Source: Pseudoxanthomonas spadix (GTDB lineage Bacteria; Pseudomonadota; Gammaproteobacteria; Xanthomonadales; Xanthomonadaceae). Taken from it: DNA of 64,000 bases. Location: the NCBI RefSeq assembly GCF_003703395.1, contig NZ_RDQN01000003.1, positions 1-64,000 of the forward strand, given 5' to 3'. The notes below the pieces were generated by a model. The model was not told the DNA's origin. It did no database searches and saw only the letters and a program-made list of their open reading frames with translations. Positions within the stretch are counted from its first letter, which is position 1, and each line of letters opens with the position of its first letter. The translations under genes and the position numbers were made by a program. Positions 28,020 through 37,850 of this stretch are shown here, one piece after another.

Positions 28020-28318
28020 TGCGAGTGGATGATGTTGCTGAACAGCGGCATGCATCGATTCACGCGCAGATTCATATCAGTGCGCGCGGTCACGCTCTGG
28101 ATACCGGGAAAACAGCATCCTGCCAAGGCGATTCCTGCCTTCATCGAAGGGGGGCATCGTTGGCGCCATCCCCCCGCGTTTTCTGGCTCCACGCTCATGC
28201 GATCGATCATGCAATCGATTCTGTCCTGGGTCACCCAACGCACGCGTGGTGATGGTCATATCCGCGTGCGCTTTGCCATGTCCGCCCCCACGACCTGCTC
28301 CTGACGAGGACACGCTTT
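28020..28318 (+). promoter_or_regulatory. 299-nt gap between gumJ and gumK with stem-loops
   Basis: Short frames here lack coding character. A GGGGGG (28149-28154) / CCCCCC (28170-28175) pair followed by GCGTTTTCTGG looks like a weak attenuator or terminator. CGCACGCG (28239-28246) and CGCGTGCG (28263-28270) form a perfect 8-bp stem about 50 nt before gumK. GACGAGGA gives gumK a ribosome-binding site. An internal promoter before gumK has been described for Xanthomonas (from memory); this gap is a plausible equivalent. Confidence 0.4.
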
Positions 28319-29515
28319 ATGTCGGTTTCTGAATCCCCCGCAGTTACCGAAATGCCGGTTGCACCACCGGGCGCGGCTTCGCGCCCGTTCCCACGCAGCA
28401 AGTTGCGCTACCTGGTGCTGTCGGCCCACGACTACCGCACGCCGCGCCGGGCCAATATCCACTTCATCACCGATGAGTTGGTCAAGCGCGGCACCACGCG
28501 GTTCTTCTCGCTGCGCTACAGTCGCCTGTCGCGATGGAAGCAAGACATGCGCCTGCCGCTGGACGGCACGGCCAACACCGTGGTCAAGCACAAGGGCGTG
28601 GAGTGCTACCTGTGGCGCACGCTGGTCCATCCGTTCAACACCCGCCGCCGCTGGTTGCGGCCGGTGGAGAACGCGATGTTCCGCATGTATGCCAAGCATC
28701 CGCCCGAGCTGCTGAAACGCTGGATCCGCGAGTCCGACGTGATCGTGGTGGAAAGCGGCGCGGCGGTGGCCTTCATCCGCCTGGCCAAGCGTCTGAATCC
28801 CGATGCTCGGCTGGTGTACCGGGCATCGGACGGGCTGAGCACGATCGAGGTGGCCGAGTTCATCGCGCGCGAGTTCGACGATGTCTGCGGCTGCCTGGAT
28901 GCCATTGCGCTGGTCTCGCCGGTGATGGCCGATGAGATCAACAGTAGGCACAACGTCTACCACGTCGGCCACGGTGTCGATCCGGGCCTGCAGGACATGG
29001 GTGATCCGTCGCCTTATCCGGGCACCGGCATCCACGCGGTCTCGGTGGGGTCGATGCTGTTCGATCCGGAGTTCATCGTGCTGGCCAGCCGGGCCTTCCC
29101 GGAGGTGACCTTTCATGTGATCGGCTCGGGCCGCGGCGCGATGCCCGGCTATGGCGAGAACGTCAAGGTCTACGGCGAAATGAAGCATGCCGACGTGATC
29201 GGCTACATCAAGCACGCGCGCTTCGGCATCGCGCCGTACTCGTCCGAGCAGGTGCCGGCCTACCTGGCCGACAGTTCGATGAAGCTGCTGCAGTACGACT
29301 TCTTCGGCCTGCCGGCGGTGTGCCCGCATGCGGTGGTCGGCAGCTACGCCTCGCGCTTTGGCTATACGCCCGGTGACGCCGAATCGATCCGCGTGGCCAT
29401 CCAGAGGGCGCTGGATGCACCGCATGTGCGCTCTCGACAGTGCCTGGACTGGCCGCAGACCACCGATCGCCTGCTGGAGCCGGAACGCTATCCGGAAACG
29501 CATCTGGAACGGTAA
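28319..29515 (+). CDS. gumK: GumK: beta-1,2-glucuronosyltransferase (GT70)
   Basis: A 398-residue membrane-associated GT-B enzyme that transfers glucuronic acid from UDP-GlcA to the inner mannose. The N-terminal domain has [20 protein letters not shown] (about 33-52). Asp171 in VYRASDGLS corresponds to the catalytic Asp157 of Xanthomonas Gum[33 protein letters not shown] and [15 protein letters not shown] mark the UDP-GlcA-binding half. The N-terminal 25 residues are a Pro/Ser-rich extension. All catalytic features are present. Confidence 0.96.
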   Translation: MSVSESPAVTEMPVAPPGAASRPFPRSKLRYLVLSAHDYRTPRRANIHFITDELVKRGTTRFFSLRYSRLSRWKQDMRLPLDGTANTVVKHKGVECYLWRTLVHPFNTRRRWLRPVENAMFRMYAKHPPELLKRWIRESDVIVVESGAAVAFIRLAKRLNPDARLVYRASDGLSTIEVAEFIAREFDDVCGCLDAIALVSPVMADEINSRHNVYHVGHGVDPGLQDMGDPSPYPGTGIHAVSVGSMLFDPEFIVLASRAFPEVTFHVIGSGRGAMPGYGENVKVYGEMKHADVIGYIKHARFGIAPYSSEQVPAYLADSSMKLLQYDFFGLPAVCPHAVVGSYASRFGYTPGDAESIRVAIQRALDAPHVRSRQCLDWPQTTDRLLEPERYPETHLER

Positions 29516-29610
29516 CGGCAACTGTCATCGCCGCCTTGTCGGGAAACTTCCGTTTTTTTTCATTTTCTACGTACGCCTTGGGTAGGCCAGGACGCGAGGA
29601 GCTGTCAGTT

Positions 29611-30402
29611 ATGCCGTTGATCGAAGGTATCGTGGAGCGCCAGGAACGCAAGTCGCTGTTCTGGTGGAAGCCCAAGGATGGTTCGGTCAACGTGGGTGAC
29701 CACCTGTCCAAGGTCCTGGTGTCCTCGATTCTGGCGCTGCAGGACACCAACCTGTTGCGCAAACGGCCCGGGACGCCGCGCCTGCTGTGCATCGGTTCGG
29801 TCCTGCATTTCGCCACCGGTGGCGAAGTGGTGTGGGGCACGGGCATCAACGGAAAGATCCCTGCGAGCGCGCACCGGTTCACGGCCCTGGACGTGCGCGC
29901 GGTGCGCGGACCCGGGACGCGCGAGGTCCTGGGCAGCATGGGCATTCCTGCACCGCCGGTGTACGGCGACCCGGCGCTGCTGATGCCACGGTTGTTCAAT
30001 GCCGATCTGCTGCGCAGCGGCGCACCCAGGAAGCCCTACGTGGTGGTGCCACACTTCAACGAGCCGCTGGACAAGTACCGCGGCTACGAAGATCGTTTGG
30101 TATCGCCGCGGATCGAGCCGGCCGCTTTCGTCAGTCAGCTGCTGGAGGCCGAGTACGTGGTCAGCAGCTCGCTGCACGGCGTGATCCTGGCCGAGGCCTA
30201 TGGCATTCCCGCGGTGTACCTGGACTGGGGCAACGGCGAAGATCGTTTCAAGTACGATGACTACTATGCAGGCACCGGGCGGATGCAGTGGCGCTCGGGA
30301 AATTCGGTGGAAGAATGTCTGGACATCGGCGGCAATGGCCGTTTCGACCTGGCGTCGATCCAGCGCGGCTTGATGGATACTTTCCCTTACGACCTGTGGT
30401 GA
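29611..30402 (+). CDS. gumL: GumL: ketal pyruvyl transferase
   Basis: A 263-residue polysaccharide pyruvyl transferase that adds a pyruvate ketal to the terminal mannose using PEP. MPLIEGIVERQERKSLFWWK is the start, with GAGGAG 9 nt upstream. Family marks are GSVNVGDHLSKVLVSSIL, RGPGTREVLGSMGIP, VYGDPALLMPRL and VSSSLHGVILAEAYGIPAVY near residue 190 (the SLHG motif). Length equals Xanthomonas GumL (264). It is separated from gumK by 95 nt that include a short T-run, and gumM follows after 4 nt. A longer in-frame extension into gumK is not credible. Confidence 0.95.
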   Translation: MPLIEGIVERQERKSLFWWKPKDGSVNVGDHLSKVLVSSILALQDTNLLRKRPGTPRLLCIGSVLHFATGGEVVWGTGINGKIPASAHRFTALDVRAVRGPGTREVLGSMGIPAPPVYGDPALLMPRLFNADLLRSGAPRKPYVVVPHFNEPLDKYRGYEDRLVSPRIEPAAFVSQLLEAEYVVSSSLHGVILAEAYGIPAVYLDWGNGEDRFKYDDYYAGTGRMQWRSGNSVEECLDIGGNGRFDLASIQRGLMDTFPYDLW

Positions 30403-30406
30403 GCTG

Positions 30407-31201
30407 ATGCTTGTTTTCTCCGGACATTCCCAGGACATCACCCTGCAGGGCGATCCGATCTGGCTGGGGGGTTACCCAATCGCCAGCACCGAGCTTGCGC
30501 CCTTCACCGATGCACTGCTCAAGACGGTCGCGCTGCGCGAGCGGCGCAACGTGTTCTTCGCCAATACCAATTTCGTGGTCCAGTGCCGGCCATTGCGCCA
30601 GGCGCTGCAGGATCCATCGGTGACCATCGTCAACGACGGCATCGGCCTGGACCTGGCGGCGATGCTGATCCATCGCAAGCGGTTCGCGGCCAACCTCAAC
30701 GGCACCGACCTCATCCCCAGCCTGTGCGAGCGCAGCGTGCGTCCGCTGCGGTTCTTCCTGCTGGGCGCCAAGCCCGGTGTGGCGGCCGCGGCGGCGGCAA
30801 AGCTGGAAGGCAGCTACGGCCAGGACGTAGTCGGCATCTGCGACGGTTATGGCCAGATGCGCAGTGAAGGAGCCGACCTGGTGCGCAGCATCAATCGCGC
30901 GCAGCCCGACGTGCTGCTGGTGGCGCTGGGCAATCCGGTGCAGGAACGCTGGATCCTGGAACACAGCGCCCAGCTGCAGGTGCCACTGGCCTTTGGTGTC
31001 GGTGCGCTGTTTGATTTCCTGTCCGGCAATGCCCGTCGTGCGCCGGCATGGGTCCAGCGCATCCACATGGAATGGGCGTTCCGCCTGCTGCACGAGCCGC
31101 GCCGGTTGCTCAAGCGCTATTCGGTGGACCTGTTGACGTTCTTCGGCGTGTGCCTGCGCAATCGGCAGCAGCAGAGCGCTGTGCCGCAACGCGCCGGCTA
31201 G
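30407..31201 (+). CDS. gumM: GumM: beta-1,4-glucosyltransferase (GT26, WecG/TagA/CpsF)
   Basis: A 264-residue GT26 enzyme that adds the second glucose to Glc-PP-undecaprenol, making the cellobiose backbone unit. Family motifs are TIVNDGIGLDLAAMLIH (about 75-91, with the catalytic-type Asp), LNGTDLIPSLCE, LLVALGNPVQERWILEH and FLSGNARRAPAWVQRIHMEW. The C-terminal amphipathic, basic tail (LHEPRRLLKRYSVDLL) mediates membrane association. It is the last biosynthetic gene of the gum operon, 4 nt after gumL. Confidence 0.95.
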   Translation: MLVFSGHSQDITLQGDPIWLGGYPIASTELAPFTDALLKTVALRERRNVFFANTNFVVQCRPLRQALQDPSVTIVNDGIGLDLAAMLIHRKRFAANLNGTDLIPSLCERSVRPLRFFLLGAKPGVAAAAAAKLEGSYGQDVVGICDGYGQMRSEGADLVRSINRAQPDVLLVALGNPVQERWILEHSAQLQVPLAFGVGALFDFLSGNARRAPAWVQRIHMEWAFRLLHEPRRLLKRYSVDLLTFFGVCLRNRQQQSAVPQRAG

Positions 31202-31438
31202 TCCGCGCCGCAGCCGCGCGTCGCACAGGCTGCGCAATGCCGGCGGCACCACCCAGCGCCCGACCCCGGCGATACGCATGGTTCGCCAACGAATCGACGA
31301 CACCATGGCGCGGCCCGATAGCGCGCTGCCGTATGGCCAGATGTGGCGCTCGAGGCCTGGCAAGGCTGCCGCGTTTTTCACGCCCGCATCCTGCGACCGG
31401 GCAATTCAGCGTTTGCAGTGGATTGGTACGATGCCGCC

Positions 31439-31915
31439 ATGACGGAGTTCGCCGATCAGCTCATTGACTCGCTCGCCCTGGCCCCGCACCCGGAAGGCGG
31501 CCATTACCGCCGCATCCATGCATCGGATGTGGTCGTGCAGCATCGCGGCGCCTGGCGCCCGGCAATGACGGCCATCCAGTTTCTGTTGCGCCACGGCGAA
31601 TGCAGCCGCTGGCATCGGGTGGACGCCGATGAAGCCTGGCATTGGCAAGACGGCGGTGCGCTGCGCTTGCAGACCTACGATCCGGCCACGGGTGAACTGG
31701 CTCTGGTCACGCTGGGCGAAGCGGCGCACCAGCCGGGCATGATGCTGCACGTGGTGCGCGCGGAGCTGTGGCAGCGCGCCTGGACCGACGCGCCGTTTGC
31801 GCTGGTGGCGTGCACGGTGGCGCCGGGATTCGTGTGGGAAGGCTTCGCCCTGCTCGATGCTGCCCCACAGGTGGCCGGGCAGCTGGCCGCGCTGGGCGCG
31901 GGTGAGGCAGGATGA
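31439..31915 (+). CDS. DUF985 cupin-fold protein
   Basis: A 158-residue small beta-barrel protein of the DUF985/cupin_5 family. Marks are LALAPHPEGGHYRRIHASD (residues about 12-30), FLLRHGECSRWHRVDADEAW, LQTYDPATGEL and VACTVAPGFVWEGFALLD. Family members are stand-alone cupins that may bind sugar nucleotides or act as epimerase-like enzymes, but no activity is established. The ATG beginning MTEFADQLIDSL was chosen because conservation starts there. It overlaps the longest reading frame of the next gene by 4 nt and may be co-transcribed with it. Confidence 0.82.
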   Translation: MTEFADQLIDSLALAPHPEGGHYRRIHASDVVVQHRGAWRPAMTAIQFLLRHGECSRWHRVDADEAWHWQDGGALRLQTYDPATGELALVTLGEAAHQPGMMLHVVRAELWQRAWTDAPFALVACTVAPGFVWEGFALLDAAPQVAGQLAALGAGEAG

Positions 31916-31995
31916 ACGCGCGGATGTGGGGCTCTTTGCATGGTGCAGCCGAGCCGCTGAGGACGGGCGCTTCGAATCTGCACGGTAAAAAGCGG

Positions 31996-33009
31996 ATGCA
32001 TGGATGGATCGTGGCGGTGGCATGGAGCCTGGTGTGCCTGGCAGGGCCCGCCCTGGCCCAGCAGCAGGCCCCTGGCGCGCCGCCGCCGATCACCGAGCTG
32101 GCGCCGATGACCGTCTCCGGTACCCATCCCGGGCCCGGCCTTTGGAAGGTCAGCCGCGATGGCCACGTGCTGTGGGTGCTGGGGACGCTCTCGCCACTGC
32201 CCAGAAAGATGGAGTGGCACTCACAGGAGGTGGAGCTGGCCATCGCCGGCTCGCAGGAACTGCTGTTGCCGCCGACGTTGTCGGTGGACACCGGGCGAGG
32301 CCTGTTCCGCAACCTGTTCCTGATCCCGGCGCTGCTGAAGGCGCGCAAGAATCCCGATGGCAAGACGCTGCAGGAGCTGGTGCCGGCCGATGCGTACGCG
32401 CGCTGGACCGTGCTCAAGGCGCGCTACATCGGCGGCGACCGCAGCGTGGAGCAATGGCGCCCGATCTTTGCCGCGCTCGAGCTCTACACCGCGGCGATCA
32501 AGCGTTCCGGGCTGACCCTGGACAATCCGGTGCGCGAGCGGGTCGAAAAGCTGGCCAAGCGCGCCAGGCTCACCATCACCCCGGCCACCAGCACCGTGCG
32601 GCTTGAGGATCCCAAGGCGGCGATCAAGGAATTCCAGCGCACCAGCCTGGAGGACCAGACCTGCTTTGTGCGCACGCTGGAGGTGATCGAGCGCGAGATC
32701 GACACCATGCGCGAACAGGCCAACGCCTGGTCGGTGGGCGACGTGGAGCTGCTGCGCCACAGCCCGCAGACCAGCCAGTACGCGGCCTGCCAGGCCGCGC
32801 TCAGCGAAAGCACCCTGGCGCGCAACTTGGGCATGGGCAACCTGCGCCAGCAGTCGCTGGACCTGTGGCTGGACAAGGCCGAGGCTGCGCTGGTCAGCAA
32901 CGCCAGCAGCTTTGGCCTGCTGCCCATCGGTCTGGTGCTGGGGCCCGGCAACCTGATGGACGCGCTCAGGGCGCGCGGCTACACCGTCCAGGCACCGGGC
33001 GAGGATTGA
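31996..33009 (+). CDS. gumN: GumN-like TraB-family protein
   Basis: A 337-residue exported protein. The signal peptide MHGWIVAVAWSLVCLAGPALAQ begins at the ATG at 31996. A start at 31912 would give an N-terminal extension before it and is less likely. The mature part has the TraB/GumN pattern: LWKVSRDGHVLWVLGTLSPL at about 46-65 with the first Gly-x-x-containing strand, a helical middle, and GLGLLPIGLVLGPGNLMDALR-like GPGNLMDALRARGYTVQ at the C-terminus. In Xanthomonas gumN lies just downstream of gumM, the same place as here. It is not needed for xanthan assembly there and its biochemical role is unsettled. The symbol is by position and family. Confidence 0.75.
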   Translation: MHGWIVAVAWSLVCLAGPALAQQQAPGAPPPITELAPMTVSGTHPGPGLWKVSRDGHVLWVLGTLSPLPRKMEWHSQEVELAIAGSQELLLPPTLSVDTGRGLFRNLFLIPALLKARKNPDGKTLQELVPADAYARWTVLKARYIGGDRSVEQWRPIFAALELYTAAIKRSGLTLDNPVRERVEKLAKRARLTITPATSTVRLEDPKAAIKEFQRTSLEDQTCFVRTLEVIEREIDTMREQANAWSVGDVELLRHSPQTSQYAACQAALSESTLARNLGMGNLRQQSLDLWLDKAEAALVSNASSFGLLPIGLVLGPGNLMDALRARGYTVQAPGED

Positions 33010-33049
33010 ATCGCCGGCAGGCGCAGGCCTGCGCCTGACTTGATGGCGC

Positions 33050-34963
33050 TCAGCCCGCGGCGGTCAGCGGGACGTGGCCGACCTGCAGTTGCGGCCAGCG
33101 CGCCAGCACCGCGGCGCGGATGCCAGGCGCATCCAGGCCGGCTTCGGCCAGTAGCTGTTCGCGGCTGGCGTGATGCTGGAAGGCATCGGGCAGGCCCAGG
33201 TGCAGGATCGGCACGGCCAGGCCTTCGGCGCTGAGCAGTTCGGCCACGCCCGCGCCGGCGCCGCCGGCCACCACGTTGTCTTCCAGGGTCACAAGTCCAG
33301 CGTGGCTGCGGGCCAGTTCCAGCACCAGCTCGCGGTCCAGCGGCTTGACGAAGCGCATGTTGACCACGGTCAGGCCCAGCTCGCAGGCGACCTGCTCGGC
33401 CGCCGGCACGATCGCACCGAATGCCAGCAATGCGACCTGCTTGCCACGCCGGCGCAGCTGCGCCTTGCCGATCGGCAGCGTCTCCAGCGACGGATCGATG
33501 GCCACCCCGGGGCCGGTGCCGCGCGGATAGCGCACCGCGGCCGGGCCGCGGTGGCCAAAGCCGGTGGAGAGCATCTGCCGGCATTCGTTTTCGTCGGCAG
33601 GGGCCATCACCAGCATGTTGGGCACACAGCGCAGGAAGCTCAGATCCAGGTTGCCTGCGTGGGTGGCGCCGTCGGGTCCGACCACGCCGCCGCGATCGAT
33701 CGCGAACAGCACGTCCAGGTCCTGGATCGCCACGTCGTGCACCAGCTGGTCGTAGGCGCGCTGCAGGAAGGTCGAATAGATCGCCACCACCGGCTTGGCA
33801 CCCTCGCAGGCCATGCCGGCGGCCAGGGTCACCGCATGCTGCTCGGCGATCGCCACATCGAAGTAGCGCCTGGGGAATTCCCTGGAAAAGCGCACCAGGC
33901 CCGAGCCTTCGCGCATGGCCGGGGTGATGCCCATCAGCAGCGGATCGGCCGCGGCCATGTCGCACAGCCAGTCGCTGAAGACGTCGGTGTAGGTGGGTTT
34001 TCTGGCTGCCGTGACAGCCTTGACGGGCAGGCCCTTGAGCGGGTCGAACGGCCCCACCGCGTGATAGCCGATCTGGTCGCCTTCGGCCAGCTGGTAGCCC
34101 TTGCCCTTGGTGGTGATCACGTGCAGCAGCTGCGGGCCCTTCAGGCCCTTGAGGGTCTTGAGCGCGCCGACCAGCGCCGGCACGTCGTGGCCGTCGATCG
34201 GGCCGGTGTAGTGGAAGCCCATCTGCTCGAACAGCGTGGACGGCACGAACATGCCCTTCCAGTGTTCTTCCCAGCGACGCATGAAGCGCGCCGGCGGCTT
34301 GCGCTTGTCGCCCAGCAGCTTCTTGCCGCCTTCGCGCAGCGCGTTGAGGGTCCGGGAGGAGCTCATCCGGCCCAGCATCTGGGTCAATGCGCCGACGTTC
34401 TCGGAGATCGACATCTGGTTGTCGTTGAGCACCACCAGCAGGTCCGGCTCGTCTTCCATGCCACCGGCGTGGTTGAGCGCCTCGAAGGCCATGCCGGCGG
34501 TCATCGCGCCGTCGCCGATCACCGCCACCGTGCGCCGCCCGTTGCCCAGCTGCGCGTTGGCAATGGCCATGCCCAGCGCGGCCGAGATCGAGGTGGACGA
34601 ATGGCCCACCCCGAAGGTGTCGTATTCGGATTCCTCGCGCTTGGGGAACGGCGCCACGCCCCCGGCCTGCTTGACCGTGTGGATCGCATCGCGGCGGCCG
34701 GTGAGGATCTTGTGCGGATAGGTCTGGTGACCCACGTCCCAGACCAGGCGGTCATTGGGCGTGTCGTAAAGGTAGTGCAGGGCGACGGTGAGCTCGATCA
34801 CCCCCAGGCCGGCGGCGAAATGCCCGCCGCTGCGGCCGACCGATTCGATCAGGTAGGCGCGCAGTTCATCGGCGATGGCGGTCAGCTCGGCCTCTTCGAA
34901 ACGGCGCAGGTCGGCCGGGTTTTCGATCCTTGAAAGACGGGGATAGCGGGAGGAGTCGATCAT
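33050..34963 (-). CDS. dxs: 1-deoxy-D-xylulose-5-phosphate synthase
   Basis: A 637-residue thiamine-diphosphate enzyme joining pyruvate and glyceraldehyde-3-P, the first step of the MEP isoprenoid pathway. Marks are [20 protein letters not shown] (about 70-90), the ThDP motif [18 protein letters not shown]...[17 protein letters not shown], and [20 protein letters not shown] in the pyrimidine-binding domain. The start [10 protein letters not shown] was chosen; an N-terminal extension is low-complexity. Through undecaprenol supply the pathway also feeds gum synthesis, but the proximity may be coincidental. Confidence 0.97.
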   Translation of the reverse strand: MIDSSRYPRLSRIENPADLRRFEEAELTAIADELRAYLIESVGRSGGHFAAGLGVIELTVALHYLYDTPNDRLVWDVGHQTYPHKILTGRRDAIHTVKQAGGVAPFPKREESEYDTFGVGHSSTSISAALGMAIANAQLGNGRRTVAVIGDGAMTAGMAFEALNHAGGMEDEPDLLVVLNDNQMSISENVGALTQMLGRMSSSRTLNALREGGKKLLGDKRKPPARFMRRWEEHWKGMFVPSTLFEQMGFHYTGPIDGHDVPALVGALKTLKGLKGPQLLHVITTKGKGYQLAEGDQIGYHAVGPFDPLKGLPVKAVTAARKPTYTDVFSDWLCDMAAADPLLMGITPAMREGSGLVRFSREFPRRYFDVAIAEQHAVTLAAGMACEGAKPVVAIYSTFLQRAYDQLVHDVAIQDLDVLFAIDRGGVVGPDGATHAGNLDLSFLRCVPNMLVMAPADENECRQMLSTGFGHRGPAAVRYPRGTGPGVAIDPSLETLPIGKAQLRRRGKQVALLAFGAIVPAAEQVACELGLTVVNMRFVKPLDRELVLELARSHAGLVTLEDNVVAGGAGAGVAELLSAEGLAVPILHLGLPDAFQHHASREQLLAEAGLDAPGIRAAVLARWPQLQVGHVPLTAAG

Positions 34964-35080
34964 CGTGGCGGTCGGCAATGCAGTTGCGCATTTTCCTCCC
35001 GTGGACAAGGAGGGGCAAGCAAGGGGATTCAGTCTGGGATCACCCAAGGTCGGGGTGATGTGAAGCCAACCGGTGCCGGC

Positions 35081-35773
35081 TCAGGCCGAAAGCCGCGAGC
35101 GCTTGGGCAGGTGGGTCTTCAGGAAGGCCATCTGGTCGGCCAGGATGTTGCGGTTGGACAGGATCAGGTGCTCGATCCAGCTCGGCCGGTAGGGCACGGC
35201 CAGCAGCGGCATGTGCGCCTGTTGCGGGGTGCGGTTGGCCTTGCGCGAGTTGCAGTGGAAACAGGCGCTGACCACGTTTTCCCAGGTGTCGCGCCCGCCC
35301 TTGGACACCGGCAGCACGTGGTCACGGGTCAACAGCTGGCGCGAGAACTGCTGGCCGCAGTACAGGCACAGGTGGTCATCGCGGGCGAACAGCGCCTGGT
35401 TGGTCAGCGACGGCGTCGGTGACAGCCCGGCCGCGCGCGCATGTCCGCGCGAGGCCACGATCGGATGCAGCTCGATGAAACTCTGCTGGCCGGTCAGGCG
35501 GTTAGTGCCGCCGCGCACGGTCAGGCAGGGATCACCCAGGGTCCAGGCGACCGCATCGCGCGCATACAGGCAGGTCGCGTCCTGCCAGTTGATCCAGTCC
35601 AGCACGCGGCCATGCGCGTCCAGCGACAAAAAGCGCACGCTGCCAGGACGAATCAGGGGCGAAATTGAACTGACGACAGAATCGGCGAGCAACTGTCCGT
35701 CCGGAGTGGCACTGTCGAACAGTGCCGGGTTTCCGGAGTCATCCGAATGAAGCTGAGCAGGGTCTGCTTCCAT
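35081..35773 (-). CDS. HNH endonuclease family protein
   Basis: 230 residues. An uncharacterised N-terminal region (about 1-130, VRFLSLDAHGRVLDWINWQD) precedes an HNH zinc-finger nuclease domain: DDHLCLYCGQQF (first CxxC), LTRDHVLPVSKGGRDTWENV (catalytic D-H and Asn) and SACFHCNSRKANRTPQQA (second CxxC). This is the widespread chromosomal HNH type, not obviously part of a restriction or toxin module. The start MEADPAQL was taken at the first ATG of the conserved frame. It lies upstream of dxs on the same strand with about 120 nt between. Confidence 0.85.
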   Translation of the reverse strand: MEADPAQLHSDDSGNPALFDSATPDGQLLADSVVSSISPLIRPGSVRFLSLDAHGRVLDWINWQDATCLYARDAVAWTLGDPCLTVRGGTNRLTGQQSFIELHPIVASRGHARAAGLSPTPSLTNQALFARDDHLCLYCGQQFSRQLLTRDHVLPVSKGGRDTWENVVSACFHCNSRKANRTPQQAHMPLLAVPYRPSWIEHLILSNRNILADQMAFLKTHLPKRSRLSA

Positions 35774-35943
35774 CGGGGGAACAGGGTATACCTGATGGGT
35801 GACCAATTGTGTACTGGGTTGCACGGTCTCGGCAAAGGCTCGAAGTTCAAGGCTTCTGCTGCCGCGGCCGGTGCGCCCGTGACCCGCGACGGCGACGCAA
35901 CTGCGCAGGACCGGCCGGCACGGTGGCCAGCCCTGCGCGTGCC

Positions 35944-37734
35944 TCATGCGTCGAAGCGGTCGGCGTCCATGGCCATCAGCGGCTCGGCGCCGGAGCGGAT
36001 CGCCGCGGCATGGGCCAGCGTGCGCGGCAGGATCCGGGCAAAGTAGAAGCGGGCCGTTTCCAGCTTGGCCTGCTTGAACGCCGCCTGGTGACCGGAGGCC
36101 TGCGCGGCCACCACGCTGCGTGCCCACCAGTACGCCAGTACCACGTAGCCGGAATAGAACAGGTAATCGGTGCTGGCCGCGCCCAATTCCTCCGGGTTGC
36201 TCGCCGCCCGTTGCAGCACGGTCTTGGTCAGCTCCCCCCATTCGGCGGCTTTTTCGCGCAGCGGGGCGATGAATTCGGCTGCCGTGGCATCGCCTTGATG
36301 GGCGCTGGCGAACTGCTCGATCAGGCCCAGGAACAGCTTCAGCCCGGCCGCACCGCTGGCGGCGGTCTTGCGGCCGATCAGGTCCAGCGACTGGATGCCG
36401 GTGGTGCCTTCGTAAAGGGTGGTGATGCGCGCGTCGCGGGCCAGCTGCTCCATGCCGTGCTCGTGGATGTAGCCGTGGCCGCCGAAGCACTGCAGCGCGT
36501 TGTAGGTGTTCTCGATGCTCCACTCGGTCTGGCAGGCCTTGGAGATCGGAGTGAGGAAGCTCACCAGTGTGTCGGCCTGCTCGCGCTCGGCAGCGTCATC
36601 GGCGTGGTGGGCGATATCGATCAGGGTGCCGGCGTGCAGGGCCAGCAGGCGCGCGCCTTCGGTCAAGGACTTGATCGACAGCAGCATGCGCCGCACGTCG
36701 GGGTGGACGATGATCGGATCGGCCGCCTTGTCGGGGAACTTGGCGCCGGACAGGGAACGGGACTGCAGGCGCTCGCGTGCATAGACCAGCGCGTTCTGGT
36801 AGGCGCGCTCGGACAGGCCGATGCCCTGCAGGCCCACGCCCAGACGCGCGGTGTTCATCATGGTGAACATGGCCTGTAGGCCCTTGTGCGGCTGGCCGAC
36901 CAGGTAGCCCTGTGCGCCGTCGAAGTTCATCACGCAGGTGACCGAGCCCTTGATGCCCATCTTGTGTTCGATCGAGCCGCAGCGCAGGGCGTTGCGCGCA
37001 CCGACGCTGCCATCGCGGGCGACCTGGAACTTGGGCACGACGAACAGCGAGATGCCCTTGGGTCCCGGCGGTGCGTCGGGCAGCTTGGCCAGCACCAGGT
37101 GGACGATGTTGTCGACCAGGTCGTGCTCGCCGGCGGTGATGAAGATCTTGGTGCCGGTGATGGTGTAGGTGTCCTCGCCGACCGGCTCGGCGCGGGTCCG
37201 CAGCAGGCCCAGGTCGGTGCCGCAATGCGGCTCGGTCAGGCACATGGTGCCGGTCCAGCGGCCTTCCACCAGCGGCTTGAGGAAGACCTCCTGCTGCCAC
37301 GCCTGGCCGTGGAACTTCAGTGCCTCGATCGCCCCGTGCGAGAGCAGCGGGAAGTTGCCCCAGGCCAGGTTGGCGGCATTGACCATCTCGCCCAGCGGCA
37401 CGCCGACGGTGTGCGGCAGGCCCTGGCCGCCGAACTCGGTCGGCGCGGTCAGCCCGGTCCAGCCGCCTTCGGCGAACTGGGCGTAGGCCTGCTTGAAGCC
37501 GGGCGGGGTGGTGACCTCACCGGTGGCGGTGTCCAGCGTGCAGCCGATCTCGTCGCCAACCCGGTTGAGCGGGGCCAGGACGGTGGTGGTGAAGCGGCCA
37601 GCCTCCTCCAGGACCGCATCGACCAGGTCCGGCGTGGCATCGGCGAAGCCCAGGCGGGCAAACAGGGGTGCGACGTTCAGCACGTCGTTCAGGGCGAAGC
37701 GGAGGTCTTTCAAAGGGGCGCGGTAGCTGCTCAT
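35944..37734 (-). CDS. Acyl-CoA dehydrogenase with extended C-terminal domain
   Basis: A 596-residue FAD enzyme. The N-terminal, middle and C-terminal acyl-CoA dehydrogenase domains are complete: MCLTEPHCGTDLGLLRTRAE and YTITGTKIFITAGEHDLVDN in the middle, SLTEGARLLALHAGTLIDIA (active-site Glu region) and QCFGGHGYIHEHGMEQLARD in the C-domain. A further 120-residue helical domain (PF12806-like) follows. This longer subclass includes 3-methylmercaptopropionyl-CoA dehydrogenase (DmdC) and other beta-oxidation enzymes; the substrate cannot be told from sequence. It appears monocistronic. Confidence 0.92.
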   Translation of the reverse strand: MSSYRAPLKDLRFALNDVLNVAPLFARLGFADATPDLVDAVLEEAGRFTTTVLAPLNRVGDEIGCTLDTATGEVTTPPGFKQAYAQFAEGGWTGLTAPTEFGGQGLPHTVGVPLGEMVNAANLAWGNFPLLSHGAIEALKFHGQAWQQEVFLKPLVEGRWTGTMCLTEPHCGTDLGLLRTRAEPVGEDTYTITGTKIFITAGEHDLVDNIVHLVLAKLPDAPPGPKGISLFVVPKFQVARDGSVGARNALRCGSIEHKMGIKGSVTCVMNFDGAQGYLVGQPHKGLQAMFTMMNTARLGVGLQGIGLSERAYQNALVYARERLQSRSLSGAKFPDKAADPIIVHPDVRRMLLSIKSLTEGARLLALHAGTLIDIAHHADDAAEREQADTLVSFLTPISKACQTEWSIENTYNALQCFGGHGYIHEHGMEQLARDARITTLYEGTTGIQSLDLIGRKTAASGAAGLKLFLGLIEQFASAHQGDATAAEFIAPLREKAAEWGELTKTVLQRAASNPEELGAASTDYLFYSGYVVLAYWWARSVVAAQASGHQAAFKQAKLETARFYFARILPRTLAHAAAIRSGAEPLMAMDADRFDA

Positions 37735-37850
37735 GCGGATGCTCTTGTCACCTTGCAGGCCGCCTGCCGGCCCGCCGAACGGGCGAGGATACTACGGCGT
37801 ATGGAAACGATGAGGACACCGCCGTGGCGCCCGGGTCCGATGCGCGCATC

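Noticed and set aside
28029..28304. 91-codon frame between gumJ and gumK
   Set aside because: No motif, overlaps stem-loops, and no equivalent known in other gum clusters.
31202..31438. Possible N-terminal remnant of a minus-strand gene (starting MVSSIRWRTMRIAGVGRW)
   Set aside because: Looks protein-like for about 35 codons, but I could not assign a family and the frame continues into antisense gumM, so no claim is made.
33170..34933. 587-codon open frame on plus antisense to dxs
   Set aside because: Codon-shadow of dxs; His/Gln/Arg-rich with no domain.
35081..35773. HNH gene as part of a phage, intein or restriction defence system
   Set aside because: No methylase, phage or toxin-antitoxin partner nearby; it resembles the common chromosomal HNH family.
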